Below are positions 52,481-61,732 of a DNA stretch of 64,000 nucleotides, piece by piece (the first letter of the stretch is position 1; every line of letters begins with the position of its first letter). Position numbers and translations under genes: made by a program. The stretch is from Promethearchaeota archaeon (GTDB taxonomy: Archaea; Asgardarchaeota; Lokiarchaeia; Sigynarchaeales; SOKP01). Below the pieces are notes generated by a model that had not been told where the DNA came from, searched no databases, and worked only from the letters and a program-made list of their open reading frames with translations. The stretch lies in the NCBI GenBank assembly GCA_013375495.1, contig JABXKC010000019.1:1-64000 (forward strand), written 5' to 3'.

Positions 52481-54439
52481 ATGAAGAAAAATAAGATTCT
52501 GATTTTCGGGCTATTAGTAACTATTTTTCTAGTTAATTGTGGGTTCAGTTCAAATCTATTTTTAACATCTAAAATCCCCCAAAAAAGAGATAATCTTAAT
52601 TTAGATATAAAAAACTCTGATGGTATAAATATTAATCCAAAATTAGCTCAAATTAGTGGAAATTTTTCAAAATATAATTTATCTGCAATCATGGACGAAG
52701 CAAATTCATTGGTTGAAGGTAATTTAACAGTGGATTTCTATAATAACGATAATGTAAATTTTACACGAATTCCTTTCCATATTTATTTGTCAGGGATGAA
52801 TTACAGTGCAAGACAAGGGAGTATTATAATTGTCAATGTAACTGATGTAAGCAACCCCAACATTTCATTCCCTTTTGATGTATATCCCCTTTCACAAATT
52901 ATGTGGGTAAACCTTTCAGAAACGTTAGAACCTCAAAAAAGGGCACAGTTCATAATTCAGTTTAATGCAACCCTTCCAGATGGAGGAATTGATAGAGCCA
53001 ATTCTCATGGAAGTGATGGAGCCCAATCGCGTATGTATAAGTTTACAAGTTTTTATCCTATACCTTGCGTTTATGACAACGAAGACGGTTGGAACACTGA
53101 TTCCTATTTGACTACGGGCGATCCCTTTTATTTTGATATGGCTTACTATAACCTTTTTATCGAAGCCCCTAACGGAATGATAATAGCAGCAACTGGAAAC
53201 TTAGACGAAAAACTAGATAAAGGGGCAACAACCTGGTACCATTTTAATCCCGTATATCCTGTTCGAGAGGTCACCTTTTCAGCCTCGCGATATTTTCAAA
53301 TACAATCAAAAATTTCAAATAGCGTAAATGTTTCAACTTACTTCCTTCCAAAAGACGCTTATTTATGGAACAATTATGCCTTGAATCACGCTGAAGCTTC
53401 CTTACTTCTATATAATAACTCTTTTGGAATATATCCTTACCCAACACTTAATGTTGTAGAAGAATACACGGATTTTGGTGGAATGGAATATCCCCTTCAA
53501 GTATATATTTCGGAAGCAATTGATAGCTGGGGGTATCCTCTCGATGTAGATAGGAGGCTCTTAGAAAAAATAATTGCTCACGAAGTATGCCATCAGTGGT
53601 GGTATAACTTAGTTGGAAATGACGAAGTAGATGTAGGATTTTTAGACGAAGGGCTAACTTGTTGGTCAAATGATTATTACGGAGAGTATTATCATGGGGA
53701 CTGGGAATTTTTCCAATATACGCGCTATATTGATGAAGTGAGAGTTTACTATGCAGAATATGGATTCAGTTCCAAAATAAATCAAACAGTTTATGAATGC
53801 CTAGCTACTGGTACTGATTATTGGTATGTCGCCTATCATAAAGCACCACTAATTTTTGAGAAATTACGCCAAACAATCGGACTTACAGACTTTTTAGACG
53901 GATTAAAGTTATACTTTGAAAGGCACCAATTTGAGCTCGTCCTATTATCAGATATTCAGCAGGCATTCGAGGATGTAGTAGGGCAGTCGTTAGATTGGTT
54001 CTTCTTCCCATGGTTCGATAACCTCTATCTTCCAAAATATTCAATTACAAAAAACACTTACAATTCTGAAACTCAGACTTTAGATATAACTATTGTAGAT
54101 CTAAACGAGCCATGGAACGATTACGAGTACTCCCAACAAGTTCCTTTATATGTATATGATGCTTCAAATTCTTTGATTTCTAGTCAAACAGTGTGGATTA
54201 ATGGAACAACCGAACTGTCTTTTAATATTTCAACCCGACCAAATCGAGTAAGCTTGAATTATAACAACTATGTCTTGGTTCAATTAGAAAATGAATTCGA
54301 TCTTGGCTTGGATTCACTCGTTCAAAATGCCGATCAAGCTATACCTGGCTATGAAATGGAGTTCTTACTGATGCTTAGTTTAATTTTAATTGGTTTTGTA
54401 ATAGTTGACCATAGAAGGAAGATTAAAAGCAAAATTTAG
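52481..54439 (+). CDS. Exported, membrane-anchored M1-family aminopeptidase
   Basis: A protein of 652 residues. The signal region (ILIFGLLVTIFLVNC) ends in LVNC and might be a lipobox, and a C-terminal TM helix (MEFLLMLSLILIGFVIVDH) is followed by basic residues. The catalytic domain has GGMEYP (variant of GxMEN) and HEVCH (His367, Glu368, His371) with Glu390 in FLDEGLT, the gluzincin zinc site. The ectodomain has many N-x-S/T sites. It probably degrades peptides outside the cell. GGTGATTT precedes the start. Confidence 0.85.
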   Translation: MKKNKILIFGLLVTIFLVNCGFSSNLFLTSKIPQKRDNLNLDIKNSDGININPKLAQISGNFSKYNLSAIMDEANSLVEGNLTVDFYNNDNVNFTRIPFHIYLSGMNYSARQGSIIIVNVTDVSNPNISFPFDVYPLSQIMWVNLSETLEPQKRAQFIIQFNATLPDGGIDRANSHGSDGAQSRMYKFTSFYPIPCVYDNEDGWNTDSYLTTGDPFYFDMAYYNLFIEAPNGMIIAATGNLDEKLDKGATTWYHFNPVYPVREVTFSASRYFQIQSKISNSVNVSTYFLPKDAYLWNNYALNHAEASLLLYNNSFGIYPYPTLNVVEEYTDFGGMEYPLQVYISEAIDSWGYPLDVDRRLLEKIIAHEVCHQWWYNLVGNDEVDVGFLDEGLTCWSNDYYGEYYHGDWEFFQYTRYIDEVRVYYAEYGFSSKINQTVYECLATGTDYWYVAYHKAPLIFEKLRQTIGLTDFLDGLKLYFERHQFELVLLSDIQQAFEDVVGQSLDWFFFPWFDNLYLPKYSITKNTYNSETQTLDITIVDLNEPWNDYEYSQQVPLYVYDASNSLISSQTVWINGTTELSFNISTRPNRVSLNYNNYVLVQLENEFDLGLDSLVQNADQAIPGYEMEFLLMLSLILIGFVIVDHRRKIKSKI

Positions 54440-54449
54440 AAAAAAATAG

Positions 54450-54605
54450 TCCCCCCTCTCGGATACTCATTGTTTCCTAAGTGGAAAACCCATTTGAGCC
54501 GAGGACCTCACGGTATCGGCTGACAATACTTCATAGGCAAAAACTTACCTTAGTATGCGATATTGATCTACAGCCGCGCGCTCTGACCAACTGAGCTAAG
54601 GGGGG
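54450..54605 (-). tRNA. tRNA-Tyr (GTA) with two introns
   Basis: On the minus strand: acceptor CCCCCCT/AGGGGGG with A73, D-stem GCTC/GAGC, anticodon stem CGCGG/CCGTG, loop CTGTAGA with anticodon GTA (plus-strand 54569-54571). C1-G72 is typical for archaeal tRNA-Tyr. An insertion of about 53 nt lies at the canonical 37/38 position (approx. 54515-54567). A second, about 29 nt, interrupts the T-loop between CTCAAAT and CCGAG (approx. 54463-54491) and contains a hairpin with TTTCC/GGAAA. Exact splice sites are not assigned. Confidence 0.85.
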
Positions 54606-54839
54606 TAGGACTTGATATATTTTTTAATTATTGTAGTAATATAATTTTTTCGATTTTCTTTTAGAAATCACATGAATAAGGGCAATTTATAATTTTTAAA
54701 AACAAAACTTTTCAATCTTGGTAGATTTTGCATTATGTTCTATTTATAATAAAAATCTAAAATAGCACAAATTTTTTTAAAGAAAACCCTAAATAATATT
54801 TAATATAATTTAAAAAATTCAAAATTAAAGTGAAATTTC

Positions 54840-55349
54840 ATGAGAGAAGAAACCGATTATACTGAGGCTATTGAATCGTATAAAAGCGATAGTAATGTAA
54901 TCATCGAACCGTGGGGGCGAAGTATCGACCATCTCCGACTTACAATCATTGGAAAGGAAGGAACTCCATATGCTAAAGGTAAGTTCATATTCGAGGTGAA
55001 ATTCCCTGAAAACTATCCATTTGCGCCTCCATACGCTTACGCTGTTACACTTATGTGGCACCCTAACATAGACAGTAGCATTCCTCCAGGAAAACTTAAT
55101 ATTTGTTTAGATTTGATTAATCCGGACCTAGTTGGTAAGGTAGATGCTTCTACTGGTGCATCAGGCTGGACTCCTTCAAAAACCTTAACCAATATAATAG
55201 AAGCCTTAAAAGGTATGATGCACGTTGAACCTCCCTTCTTTAACCCAGGAGACCCTCTTAACCACGAGGCGGGTGAGCAATATTTCAGAGCTCAAAAGAA
55301 GTTTGAGGCAAAAGCTAAGTCATGGACTGCTAAATATGCCATGGATTAG
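54840..55349 (+). CDS. Ubiquitin-conjugating enzyme E2-like (UBC fold)
   Basis: A protein of 169 residues. The UBC order is clear: FEVKFPENYPFAPPYAYAVTLMWHPN (His74-Pro-Asn), then NICLDLI with the likely catalytic Cys89, and WTPSKTLTNIIEALKGMM. The proline-rich insert SSIPPGKLN comes between HPN and Cys as in E2s. It should carry a ubiquitin-like protein from the E1 encoded at 58532-60109. No ubiquitin, RING E3 or Rpn11 gene is visible in this window. Confidence 0.88.
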   Translation: MREETDYTEAIESYKSDSNVIIEPWGRSIDHLRLTIIGKEGTPYAKGKFIFEVKFPENYPFAPPYAYAVTLMWHPNIDSSIPPGKLNICLDLINPDLVGKVDASTGASGWTPSKTLTNIIEALKGMMHVEPPFFNPGDPLNHEAGEQYFRAQKKFEAKAKSWTAKYAMD

Positions 55350-55498
55350 GATTAATTACTATTTTTTATTCCTTATTTTTTACTACGATTACTACGATTG
55401 AGTCGTACTACTATTGATGATAAAATATACGTAATTTGGGGTTCAGAAGAAAAATTTCTGATTTTAATTAATACAGCCTCGAATATCGGTTAAAAAAA

Positions 55499-56734
55499 TT
55501 ATATTGTCACATCAATTGCGTTGAGATTTGAGACAAGATTAACTACAGCTTGCTCTCTATCATTTAAAGCATTCAATGCAATTTCTAAATCTTCAGGATC
55601 TTTAATCCAGCCTTTAGCATCATCGATACTTTTATGAAAGTGATCTGCTAGATTTTCTAATATTTGGATGTACCAGCTTAAATTCTCGATAGATCCTGGA
55701 TAATTAACTTCAGTGTTATTATGTATATCATACGATAATTGATGTATTTTATTGTCAAGTTCCGTCATGACTTCAATACACTTTTCTATTCTCATCCCGC
55801 ATCTTTTTGAAAACGTGCGATTCATCCACTTTCTAGCCATTATTCCTAAATCGCTTATTTCAATTTGGATTTTTTCTACAATTCCGAGCACCTTCTCAGA
55901 ATAAATAACAGTATCCGAAATTTTCTCTTTAAAATCAATTTTTTTTCCAGGTTTAAGGTCTTTTGAACCGTTCCTTTTTTTCGGTCTTATTAATCCTTTT
56001 TGAAGGAGCGGTAGAAAGGGCTCTCCAACTTGACCATGATATTCTTGTGCGTTCACAATGCAATAAGCCCATCCAGCTGCGCAATGTTCTGCCGGCATTA
56101 GGCCTTCATATCCTGGATTGACTCCTTGAGTTTTGAATTCATGTTCTGTCATTCCGTATTTGGGAGCGAGAACTGGAATATATTCTTGCAATCCTGGTGT
56201 GTCAATCATTCCGGGAGCAAAAACGAAAACTGATATATTTGTGTCATCTAATTCCGATGCTAGTGATTTCCCTATCGACATTAGAGCAGTTTTTGTAGCA
56301 AAATATGGTGCCATATAGGGCCAGCCTTCGGCTGATGTGACCGTATTAATAACCCCTGCATTTTGCTTGATCATGTATGGCAAAAATGTTTTGATAGCAA
56401 ATATTGCCCCGCGAATGTTAACCCGATATACTTTATCCCAATCTTCCATTGAGATATTAAGAATTTCACCCGCCGATCCAACATATGCGTTATTAATCAG
56501 TATATCGACTCGTCCGAAGGTGTTGATAGCAATTTCTTCAAGATTTTTTATGTCTTCTTCATTTGATACATCGGTTTTTACGAAGAGAGCATTTCCTCCT
56601 TCTGATTTGATCAAATCTTCAACATTCTTTCCATAATCATTAATTTCAGCTATAATAACTGTAGCTCCCAACCAAGATAAAGTTCGGGCTAACTCCTTTC
56701 CTATTCCTCTACCCGCTCCTGTAATTATTGCCAC
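55499..56734 (-). CDS. SDR-family oxidoreductase with helical C-terminal extension
   Basis: The SDR domain spans about 240 residues: ITGAGRGIG (cofactor loop), NNAYVG (variant of NNAG), Ser in VTSAEG and YFATK (YxxxK). The last ~170 residues are helical and unrecognised. The GTG start at 56734 cuts the usual pre-strand; the frame continues upstream to 56785 with no ATG, GTG or TTG. TTG 56773-56775 would fit if the A5 run at 56768-56772 had one more A. Divergent from a TetR gene across a large dyad. Substrate unknown. Confidence 0.8.
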   Translation of the reverse strand: MAIITGAGRGIGKELARTLSWLGATVIIAEINDYGKNVEDLIKSEGGNALFVKTDVSNEEDIKNLEEIAINTFGRVDILINNAYVGSAGEILNISMEDWDKVYRVNIRGAIFAIKTFLPYMIKQNAGVINTVTSAEGWPYMAPYFATKTALMSIGKSLASELDDTNISVFVFAPGMIDTPGLQEYIPVLAPKYGMTEHEFKTQGVNPGYEGLMPAEHCAAGWAYCIVNAQEYHGQVGEPFLPLLQKGLIRPKKRNGSKDLKPGKKIDFKEKISDTVIYSEKVLGIVEKIQIEISDLGIMARKWMNRTFSKRCGMRIEKCIEVMTELDNKIHQLSYDIHNNTEVNYPGSIENLSWYIQILENLADHFHKSIDDAKGWIKDPEDLEIALNALNDREQAVVNLVSNLNAIDVTI

Positions 56735-56809
56735 TTTATTTGCAAGTAAATCGCGGGAGAGTCCTAATTTTTCAACTAATATAATATTTCACCTAATTTT
56801 TTTTCAAAA

Positions 56810-56898
56810 TGACTCTGTGACCAAATCGTTTTGAATAGTCATTAATCACAGATAAGATATATTAATATGACTATTTAAATATTTCGGTCAGAGAGTCA
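56810..56898. promoter_or_regulatory. Nested inverted repeats in the SDR/TetR divergent promoter
   Basis: Outer arms TGACTCTGTGACCAAAT (56810-56826) and ATTTCGGTCAGAGAGTCA (56881-56898) pair as an imperfect dyad. Inner arms AATAGTCAT (56834-56842) and ATGACTATT (56867-56875) pair perfectly. Both share a centre near 56854, where a TATA-like sequence (AGATATATTAATAT) lies. This is a strong operator candidate for the TetR protein. Confidence 0.65.
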
Positions 56899-56936
56899 GA
56901 AACCTTAAAAAGAACAAACTGCTAGTTATAATAATA

Positions 56937-57551
56937 ATGCCAAAATCTTTTACCCCAGAAGAAAAAGAAATTATTATCAACAGTTTAATTGGAAAGGGAA
57001 CAGAACTATTCGGAACGTATGGATTAAAGAAAACCAACATAGAGGATCTAACCAAAGCAGTGGGCATTGCTAAAGGTTCATTCTATAAATTCTATAAATC
57101 AAAAGAAGAACTGTTTTTTGAAGTATTAAAACACTCCCAGGATAAACTGATAAAGGAGATGCAAGATATAATATCAAAAATGAAGGAATCCCCCAAAGAG
57201 ACTTTCAAGGAATTTTTACGATTTCATTTTCGAGCTCCTAAGGAACATCCGATAATCAATCAAATAGCAGATAAGGTAACTAGAGATCATCTTATAAGAA
57301 AATTGCACGATAAATCCGATTTAAAGCAGATGTTGCAAACTTACGAGTATATTCCTCAATTCATCAAAACTTGGCAGAAAAAAGGCTGGATAATAAAAAA
57401 AGACCCTAAAATTTTGGCAGGAATGCTAAAATCTTTATTTACAATAGGAATCGATGAAGAAACCATCGTTTATATAGGGAAAGAAAACTATCCTGAAATA
57501 TTAGAAAATCTTATTGAGGTCATGGCTGATTACATGATAATATTGGAATAA
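56937..57551 (+). CDS. TetR/AcrR-family regulator
   Basis: A protein of 204 residues. The HTH KGTELFGTYGLKKTNIEDLTKAVGIAKGSFYKFYKSKEELFFEVL is canonical TetR (SFY.FYKSKEEL). The ligand-binding helices follow. It faces the SDR gene across a 200-bp spacer with nested dyads, the usual arrangement for a TetR repressor controlling its divergent neighbour and itself. Confidence 0.92.
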   Translation: MPKSFTPEEKEIIINSLIGKGTELFGTYGLKKTNIEDLTKAVGIAKGSFYKFYKSKEELFFEVLKHSQDKLIKEMQDIISKMKESPKETFKEFLRFHFRAPKEHPIINQIADKVTRDHLIRKLHDKSDLKQMLQTYEYIPQFIKTWQKKGWIIKKDPKILAGMLKSLFTIGIDEETIVYIGKENYPEILENLIEVMADYMIILE

Positions 57552-57892
57552 AAAAAAAGAAGTTTTAATGTTTATAATAAATTATTATATCAAATAAAAT
57601 GGTTTTGATTTCATATAGATTTTTTAGATCTGATGCATCAAGAAGATTTTCTGCCTTATCGGGGTTATATCCCGCATTCATGGAAGTTTCCCAATAATAT
57701 CTCATAATGGATAATGTGGTTGACAAGTATTACTATTGGATGCTGCGTATGTATAAAGGAGTGCCCCTTTATAAAATAGGTAATAAAGCTGTATATAACT
57801 CTCGATTATAAACCGATTAAAAACCTTTTACAAAACCTTAACTTCGATAATTTCTTATCTTAACTATTTATAAAGCTTAGTTTACTTGAATT
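57552..57892. other. Intergenic region
   Basis: About 340 bp with one possible 46-codon frame on the minus strand (57565-57705) whose residues (NAGYNPDKAENLLDASDLKNLY) look more protein-like than chance, maybe a decayed gene, and a small imperfect hairpin AAAGGAGTGCCCCTTT near 57757-57772. The end holds the promoter of the HAD gene. Confidence 0.35.
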
Positions 57893-58510
57893 ATGACTAT
57901 AATAGATGTCTTTTCCCTTAAAAGCAAGAAAGTGATTGTGTTCGATTTAGATGGTACGATTGTCAGATTAGCGGCAGATTGGCCTTCTTTGTTAAAAGCA
58001 TTAAATGCTCGCTATAGTGAAAAGTATAAAGAAAAAGGTCAGTTTAAAAGTATATCTAATCTTCTAAGTGATATTGTTGCTCGAGGAGACGAAGAGGAAT
58101 TACAGCATAATTTTAGCATCATACAAAAATACGAACTCAAAAAAATAACAAGGAACGAGCCTATTAAGGAAGTTATATATTTTATAAACAACAAAGAATT
58201 ATTTGGGGTGAACTCGGCAGTAAAATTAGCTATATTTTCTCTCAACACGAAAGCTACTATTATCAAGTCACTACAAATAGCAGGAGTAGTTGACAAATTT
58301 GAATTCTGTGTAGGACGAGAAGATGTAAGAGCATGGAAACCTGAACCAGAAGGTTTATTGAAAATTTCGGATTATTTTCAAGTACTCAATAAGGATATGA
58401 TATATTTTGGAGATTTAAAAAAAGATTTATTAGCAGGAGCAAACGCTGGAGTTGAATCGTATTTTATATTTGCTCTTAAAAGACTTGTTAAAAAAGTAAA
58501 ATTGAATTGA
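57893..58510 (+). CDS. HAD-family hydrolase
   Basis: A protein of 205 residues with motif I VIVFDLDGTIV (Asp18, Asp20), motif II in KLAIFSLNTK, the Lys of WKPEPEG and motif IV IYFGDLKKDLLAGANAG. A phosphatase such as phosphoglycolate phosphatase-type is likely; the substrate cannot be read. Motif II ends SLN instead of the usual SNS/T.N. Confidence 0.85.
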   Translation: MTIIDVFSLKSKKVIVFDLDGTIVRLAADWPSLLKALNARYSEKYKEKGQFKSISNLLSDIVARGDEEELQHNFSIIQKYELKKITRNEPIKEVIYFINNKELFGVNSAVKLAIFSLNTKATIIKSLQIAGVVDKFEFCVGREDVRAWKPEPEGLLKISDYFQVLNKDMIYFGDLKKDLLAGANAGVESYFIFALKRLVKKVKLN

Positions 58511-58531
58511 GCAAGAAAAGCTTAAGGAGTA

Positions 58532-60109
58532 TTACATGTAGGTTATTATTACGTTATATTTCTTGATTTCTGAATCGATCTTTGCCTGTCCTAATGGATT
58601 AAGAGTGACAATATCGTTACTTTTTATTTTAAGAGCTGTTAATTTTATAGTCGGATCTTTAAATTCTCCACTCATATAGGGATTCCAAAACATTTCTTTA
58701 TTAACTGGATTAGTAATCATCCACAATATAGGTTCCAATTCGTAGCCTGTTATTCTCATAGCTTTGAATACGTAGCCTATATCAGCATCAAATGGAACTA
58801 CTATTTGTACATTCTCCTCGCCTTCAATTTTCCCACAAGCAAGACAATCATCTCTTTTAATAATATCTAAATGATCAAATTGACCATATACGCCATTATA
58901 ATTAACATAAGGAGGATCCATTGGAGGACCGATATTTCTACCATGCAATCGAAACAATAGTTTTAAGGCTTCTTGGGATTGTATGCTAGAAATAATAGAG
59001 CTGACAGATTGGATGGCTGCAATTTTATTTCCTAAGATGTTTTCCATCTCTTCAAACTTGTAATCAGCACCAAATGTTTCTTTAATATTTTCTTTCCACT
59101 CTTGAATCTCTTCTGTGCTAAGGGTTTCTAATTTTTCCGGAGATACATTCTCATTAAATACTCTTGTTCGTAATTCTTCGAGTTCCTTCTGTGCTAATGC
59201 CTTTAGTTTTACTACATCGTCATCTACATTCATATCCGGTTTGAAACCGTATTCTTTTTCAAAGTTAACTTCTGCTTTTATAACGCAATGGTTTCTATTC
59301 CTTGGGAGTCCTTTTAAGGTGCACGCGGCCACCAATTTATCGTCTGCTGGGGGAATAGGAACCAAACAACGATAGCAAGGAGTAATATCCAATAAATCAT
59401 TAGCGTATTTTTTATCAAACTCCTCTTCAACCTGTTTTCTAACAAGTTTTCTAAAGGGCTCTAGTTTTTCTATTCTCAATCTTTCAATTAGATATTCTAA
59501 CTGTTCTATCTCTTTTTGAGCATCCAAATATTCTGGATTGTCAAATTCCCACATTTTAGTGTCTACAATTTTTTCGATTTCAGCTTCTCTATTTTTGTAT
59601 TCGAGCTTAGAGTCTTCAGGAATAACTACTTGAACATGCCCTTCAAATCCTACTGTTCCACCTTCTACCATGGGTTTTTTTAGTCTTAGACAAATTTTAT
59701 TTAAATCTAACCTTGCGTTAAAGTTATCCAGAGCAGCAATGACAACATCACATTCTTCGTATACTGACATTGGTAATTTTTGGAGTTTTTCAAAATAAAA
59801 ATCAACTTTTAAAAAAGGATTCATATCCTTTAGCCTTTCTGCAGCGACTTCTGCTTTAGGACGACCTTCATCGCCCGGTTTGAAAAGCATTTGACGCGAG
59901 AGATTGGAGGTTTCAATAGTATCTAAATCCACCAACACTATTTTTCCTATTCCCATTAAGGCGAAATCCTTAGCAATTTCGCAACCTAATGCTCCAACAC
60001 CTACGATCATTATGCATCCTTCATTAACGATTTCTTGATCCCACCCATCTATTAACTGCTGTCGAGCGTACATCCGGGATTTCTTGATTTCTTCCTTGTT
60101 TGCTGTCAT
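58532..60109 (-). CDS. Ubiquitin-activating enzyme E1-like protein
   Basis: A protein of 525 residues. The ThiF/MoeB adenylation domain has GVGALG (37-42), DLDTIETSNLSRQ and ALDNFNARLDLN. Zinc Cys pairs are CYRC (245, 248) and CLAC (422, 425). The context ACTLKGLPRNRNHCV places the likely catalytic Cys at 263, as in eukaryotic E1/Uba2/Uba3 (CT-I-x-P...HC). A helical insert (165-240) and a C-terminal ubiquitin-fold-like domain (435-525) follow. It should activate a ubiquitin-like protein and pass it to the E2 encoded 3.2 kb away. Confidence 0.9.
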   Translation of the reverse strand: MTANKEEIKKSRMYARQQLIDGWDQEIVNEGCIMIVGVGALGCEIAKDFALMGIGKIVLVDLDTIETSNLSRQMLFKPGDEGRPKAEVAAERLKDMNPFLKVDFYFEKLQKLPMSVYEECDVVIAALDNFNARLDLNKICLRLKKPMVEGGTVGFEGHVQVVIPEDSKLEYKNREAEIEKIVDTKMWEFDNPEYLDAQKEIEQLEYLIERLRIEKLEPFRKLVRKQVEEEFDKKYANDLLDITPCYRCLVPIPPADDKLVAACTLKGLPRNRNHCVIKAEVNFEKEYGFKPDMNVDDDVVKLKALAQKELEELRTRVFNENVSPEKLETLSTEEIQEWKENIKETFGADYKFEEMENILGNKIAAIQSVSSIISSIQSQEALKLLFRLHGRNIGPPMDPPYVNYNGVYGQFDHLDIIKRDDCLACGKIEGEENVQIVVPFDADIGYVFKAMRITGYELEPILWMITNPVNKEMFWNPYMSGEFKDPTIKLTALKIKSNDIVTLNPLGQAKIDSEIKKYNVIITYM

Positions 60110-60186
60110 TTTAAATATCCCTAAATTATATTATATTATATATAAATTATTCTTCAAGAAAATTTAAATTCTTTTAGTGTTCCTTT

Positions 60187-61722
60187 TTGAAAAAGCTATT
60201 TATTATTTTTTTCGTTATCATCGCGCTTCCGATAACCCAATTTGTATTTCTTGCCACCAGCAATTATGAGATTCCTCAATTTGTTGATTTAATTCATAAC
60301 AGTTCAAATAGAAATAATAATTTAGATCAATTTCTAAATGAAATAAAAATTAGTTCGGTTTACAATGCACAGGATCATATTGGTTTGCAAGATAGTGTAT
60401 GGGAGAACGGATTGACAGGAAAAAATATAACTGTTGTTGTGATAGACACCGGTATTTTTGGAAACCATAGTGCTTTTACTAACGATGGAAAATTAAATTG
60501 GTCAGATCGGATTATTAAATATTTCGATTTAATAACAAACACATCAAATATCCCCCAAGATGATAACGGGCACGGCACATGGGTAGCTTCAATTTTGGGA
60601 GGAAACTGTAGCGATTATCAAGGTGTAGCGCCTGGAGTAAACTTAGTTGTTTTAAGAATTTTTGATAGTAGTGGAGAAACAAATAGTTCCGTTTTTGAAA
60701 AAGCTATCAATTGGGTACTTCAAAATAAGAATATTTACAATATTAGGATAGTCAGCATGAGTTTTGGAGCAAAACCGGAGGCGGACAATTTACTTCAAAT
60801 AGCATATCTCCAACAAATTGTTAGAAAGCTCGTCGATAACGGAATATTAGTACTAGCTGCTGCCGGTAACGATGGTAGCACTTTGGAATCTGGTAGGGAC
60901 GGAACTATTAATACTCCTGCTTCAGATAAAAAGGTAGTTGCTGTTGGTGGAGTCGATTATGATGGAGAGATGTATCAGTTTAGCTCGGGAGGTCCAAGTT
61001 TTGAATTCGCTAAAAAACCTGATGTATGTGCTCCAGCGGTAAGTATATATGGTGCTGATATTGACTTTCCAGACGATTACGCATTTGGATCAGGAACTTC
61101 AGGAGCTACTCCATTTGTAGCGGGATTAGCAGCATTGATGTTAGAGAAAAAAGAAACATTAACTCCTTTGCAATTAAAAAACATCCTCTCCTTGACTTCA
61201 TATAAGACTATAAATCCGAGAATTTATCAAGATAATATTCAAGGATGGGGAGTTATTCAAGGATACGCCGCGTTGGAATCGTTAAATTCTCCTGTCTTAA
61301 TAAATGATAGCACAGAAATTGCAGTTTCTCTAACTCAAAACTATACTGTGTTCTGTTTGCCAATTAGACTTAAGCCAAATGACTATTATTTTGAGCTACT
61401 TCAGTTGAATATAGCACGTGCAGAGATGTATTTGTACAAAATGGAGCCTAATGAATATGGAATGCCGAATCTAGTCTCTCACACTGTCAATCGACTAATT
61501 CAAGAAAGTTCAGCAAAAAGAATGGGGGCATTTACTGCTACTGAACAAAATTATTTCTTAGTAGTAAAATCAATTCAGAGAGGAACAGGTAGTTTTTTAA
61601 TAAGATTAGTCATTGAATATAGAAATTTTATTTTTATCTTTTTATTTGGGATTAGTCTTGTGAGCTTAGTCTATATCGGAAAATTGAGTATAAATTTAAA
61701 AAATAGAGAAAAATTACAGTAA
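60187..61722 (+). CDS. Exported subtilisin-like serine protease, membrane-anchored
   Basis: A protein of 511 residues with a signal peptide (KKLFIIFFVIIALPITQFVFLA) and the complete S8 triad: Asp87 (VIDTG), His129 (NGHGTWVAS), Ser305 (GTSGATPFVAG), with Asn228 in AAAGNDG. A C-terminal TM helix (FIFIFLFGISLVSLVYIG) precedes a basic tail. The start is TTG 60187, the first codon of MKKLF. No propeptide-like long domain is seen. Confidence 0.9.
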   Translation: MKKLFIIFFVIIALPITQFVFLATSNYEIPQFVDLIHNSSNRNNNLDQFLNEIKISSVYNAQDHIGLQDSVWENGLTGKNITVVVIDTGIFGNHSAFTNDGKLNWSDRIIKYFDLITNTSNIPQDDNGHGTWVASILGGNCSDYQGVAPGVNLVVLRIFDSSGETNSSVFEKAINWVLQNKNIYNIRIVSMSFGAKPEADNLLQIAYLQQIVRKLVDNGILVLAAAGNDGSTLESGRDGTINTPASDKKVVAVGGVDYDGEMYQFSSGGPSFEFAKKPDVCAPAVSIYGADIDFPDDYAFGSGTSGATPFVAGLAALMLEKKETLTPLQLKNILSLTSYKTINPRIYQDNIQGWGVIQGYAALESLNSPVLINDSTEIAVSLTQNYTVFCLPIRLKPNDYYFELLQLNIARAEMYLYKMEPNEYGMPNLVSHTVNRLIQESSAKRMGAFTATEQNYFLVVKSIQRGTGSFLIRLVIEYRNFIFIFLFGISLVSLVYIGKLSINLKNREKLQ

Positions 61723-61732
61723 TTTAGCAGGA

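Noticed and set aside
55430..55470. Hairpin TCAGAA/TTCTGA after the E2 gene considered as a SECIS
   Set aside because: It is a simple stem followed by T-rich sequence, more like a terminator, and the E2 gene has no in-frame UGA to explain.
57565..57705. A 46-codon minus-strand frame with protein-like residues
   Set aside because: No start context, no recognised motif and a very small size; kept only as a note in the intergenic entry.
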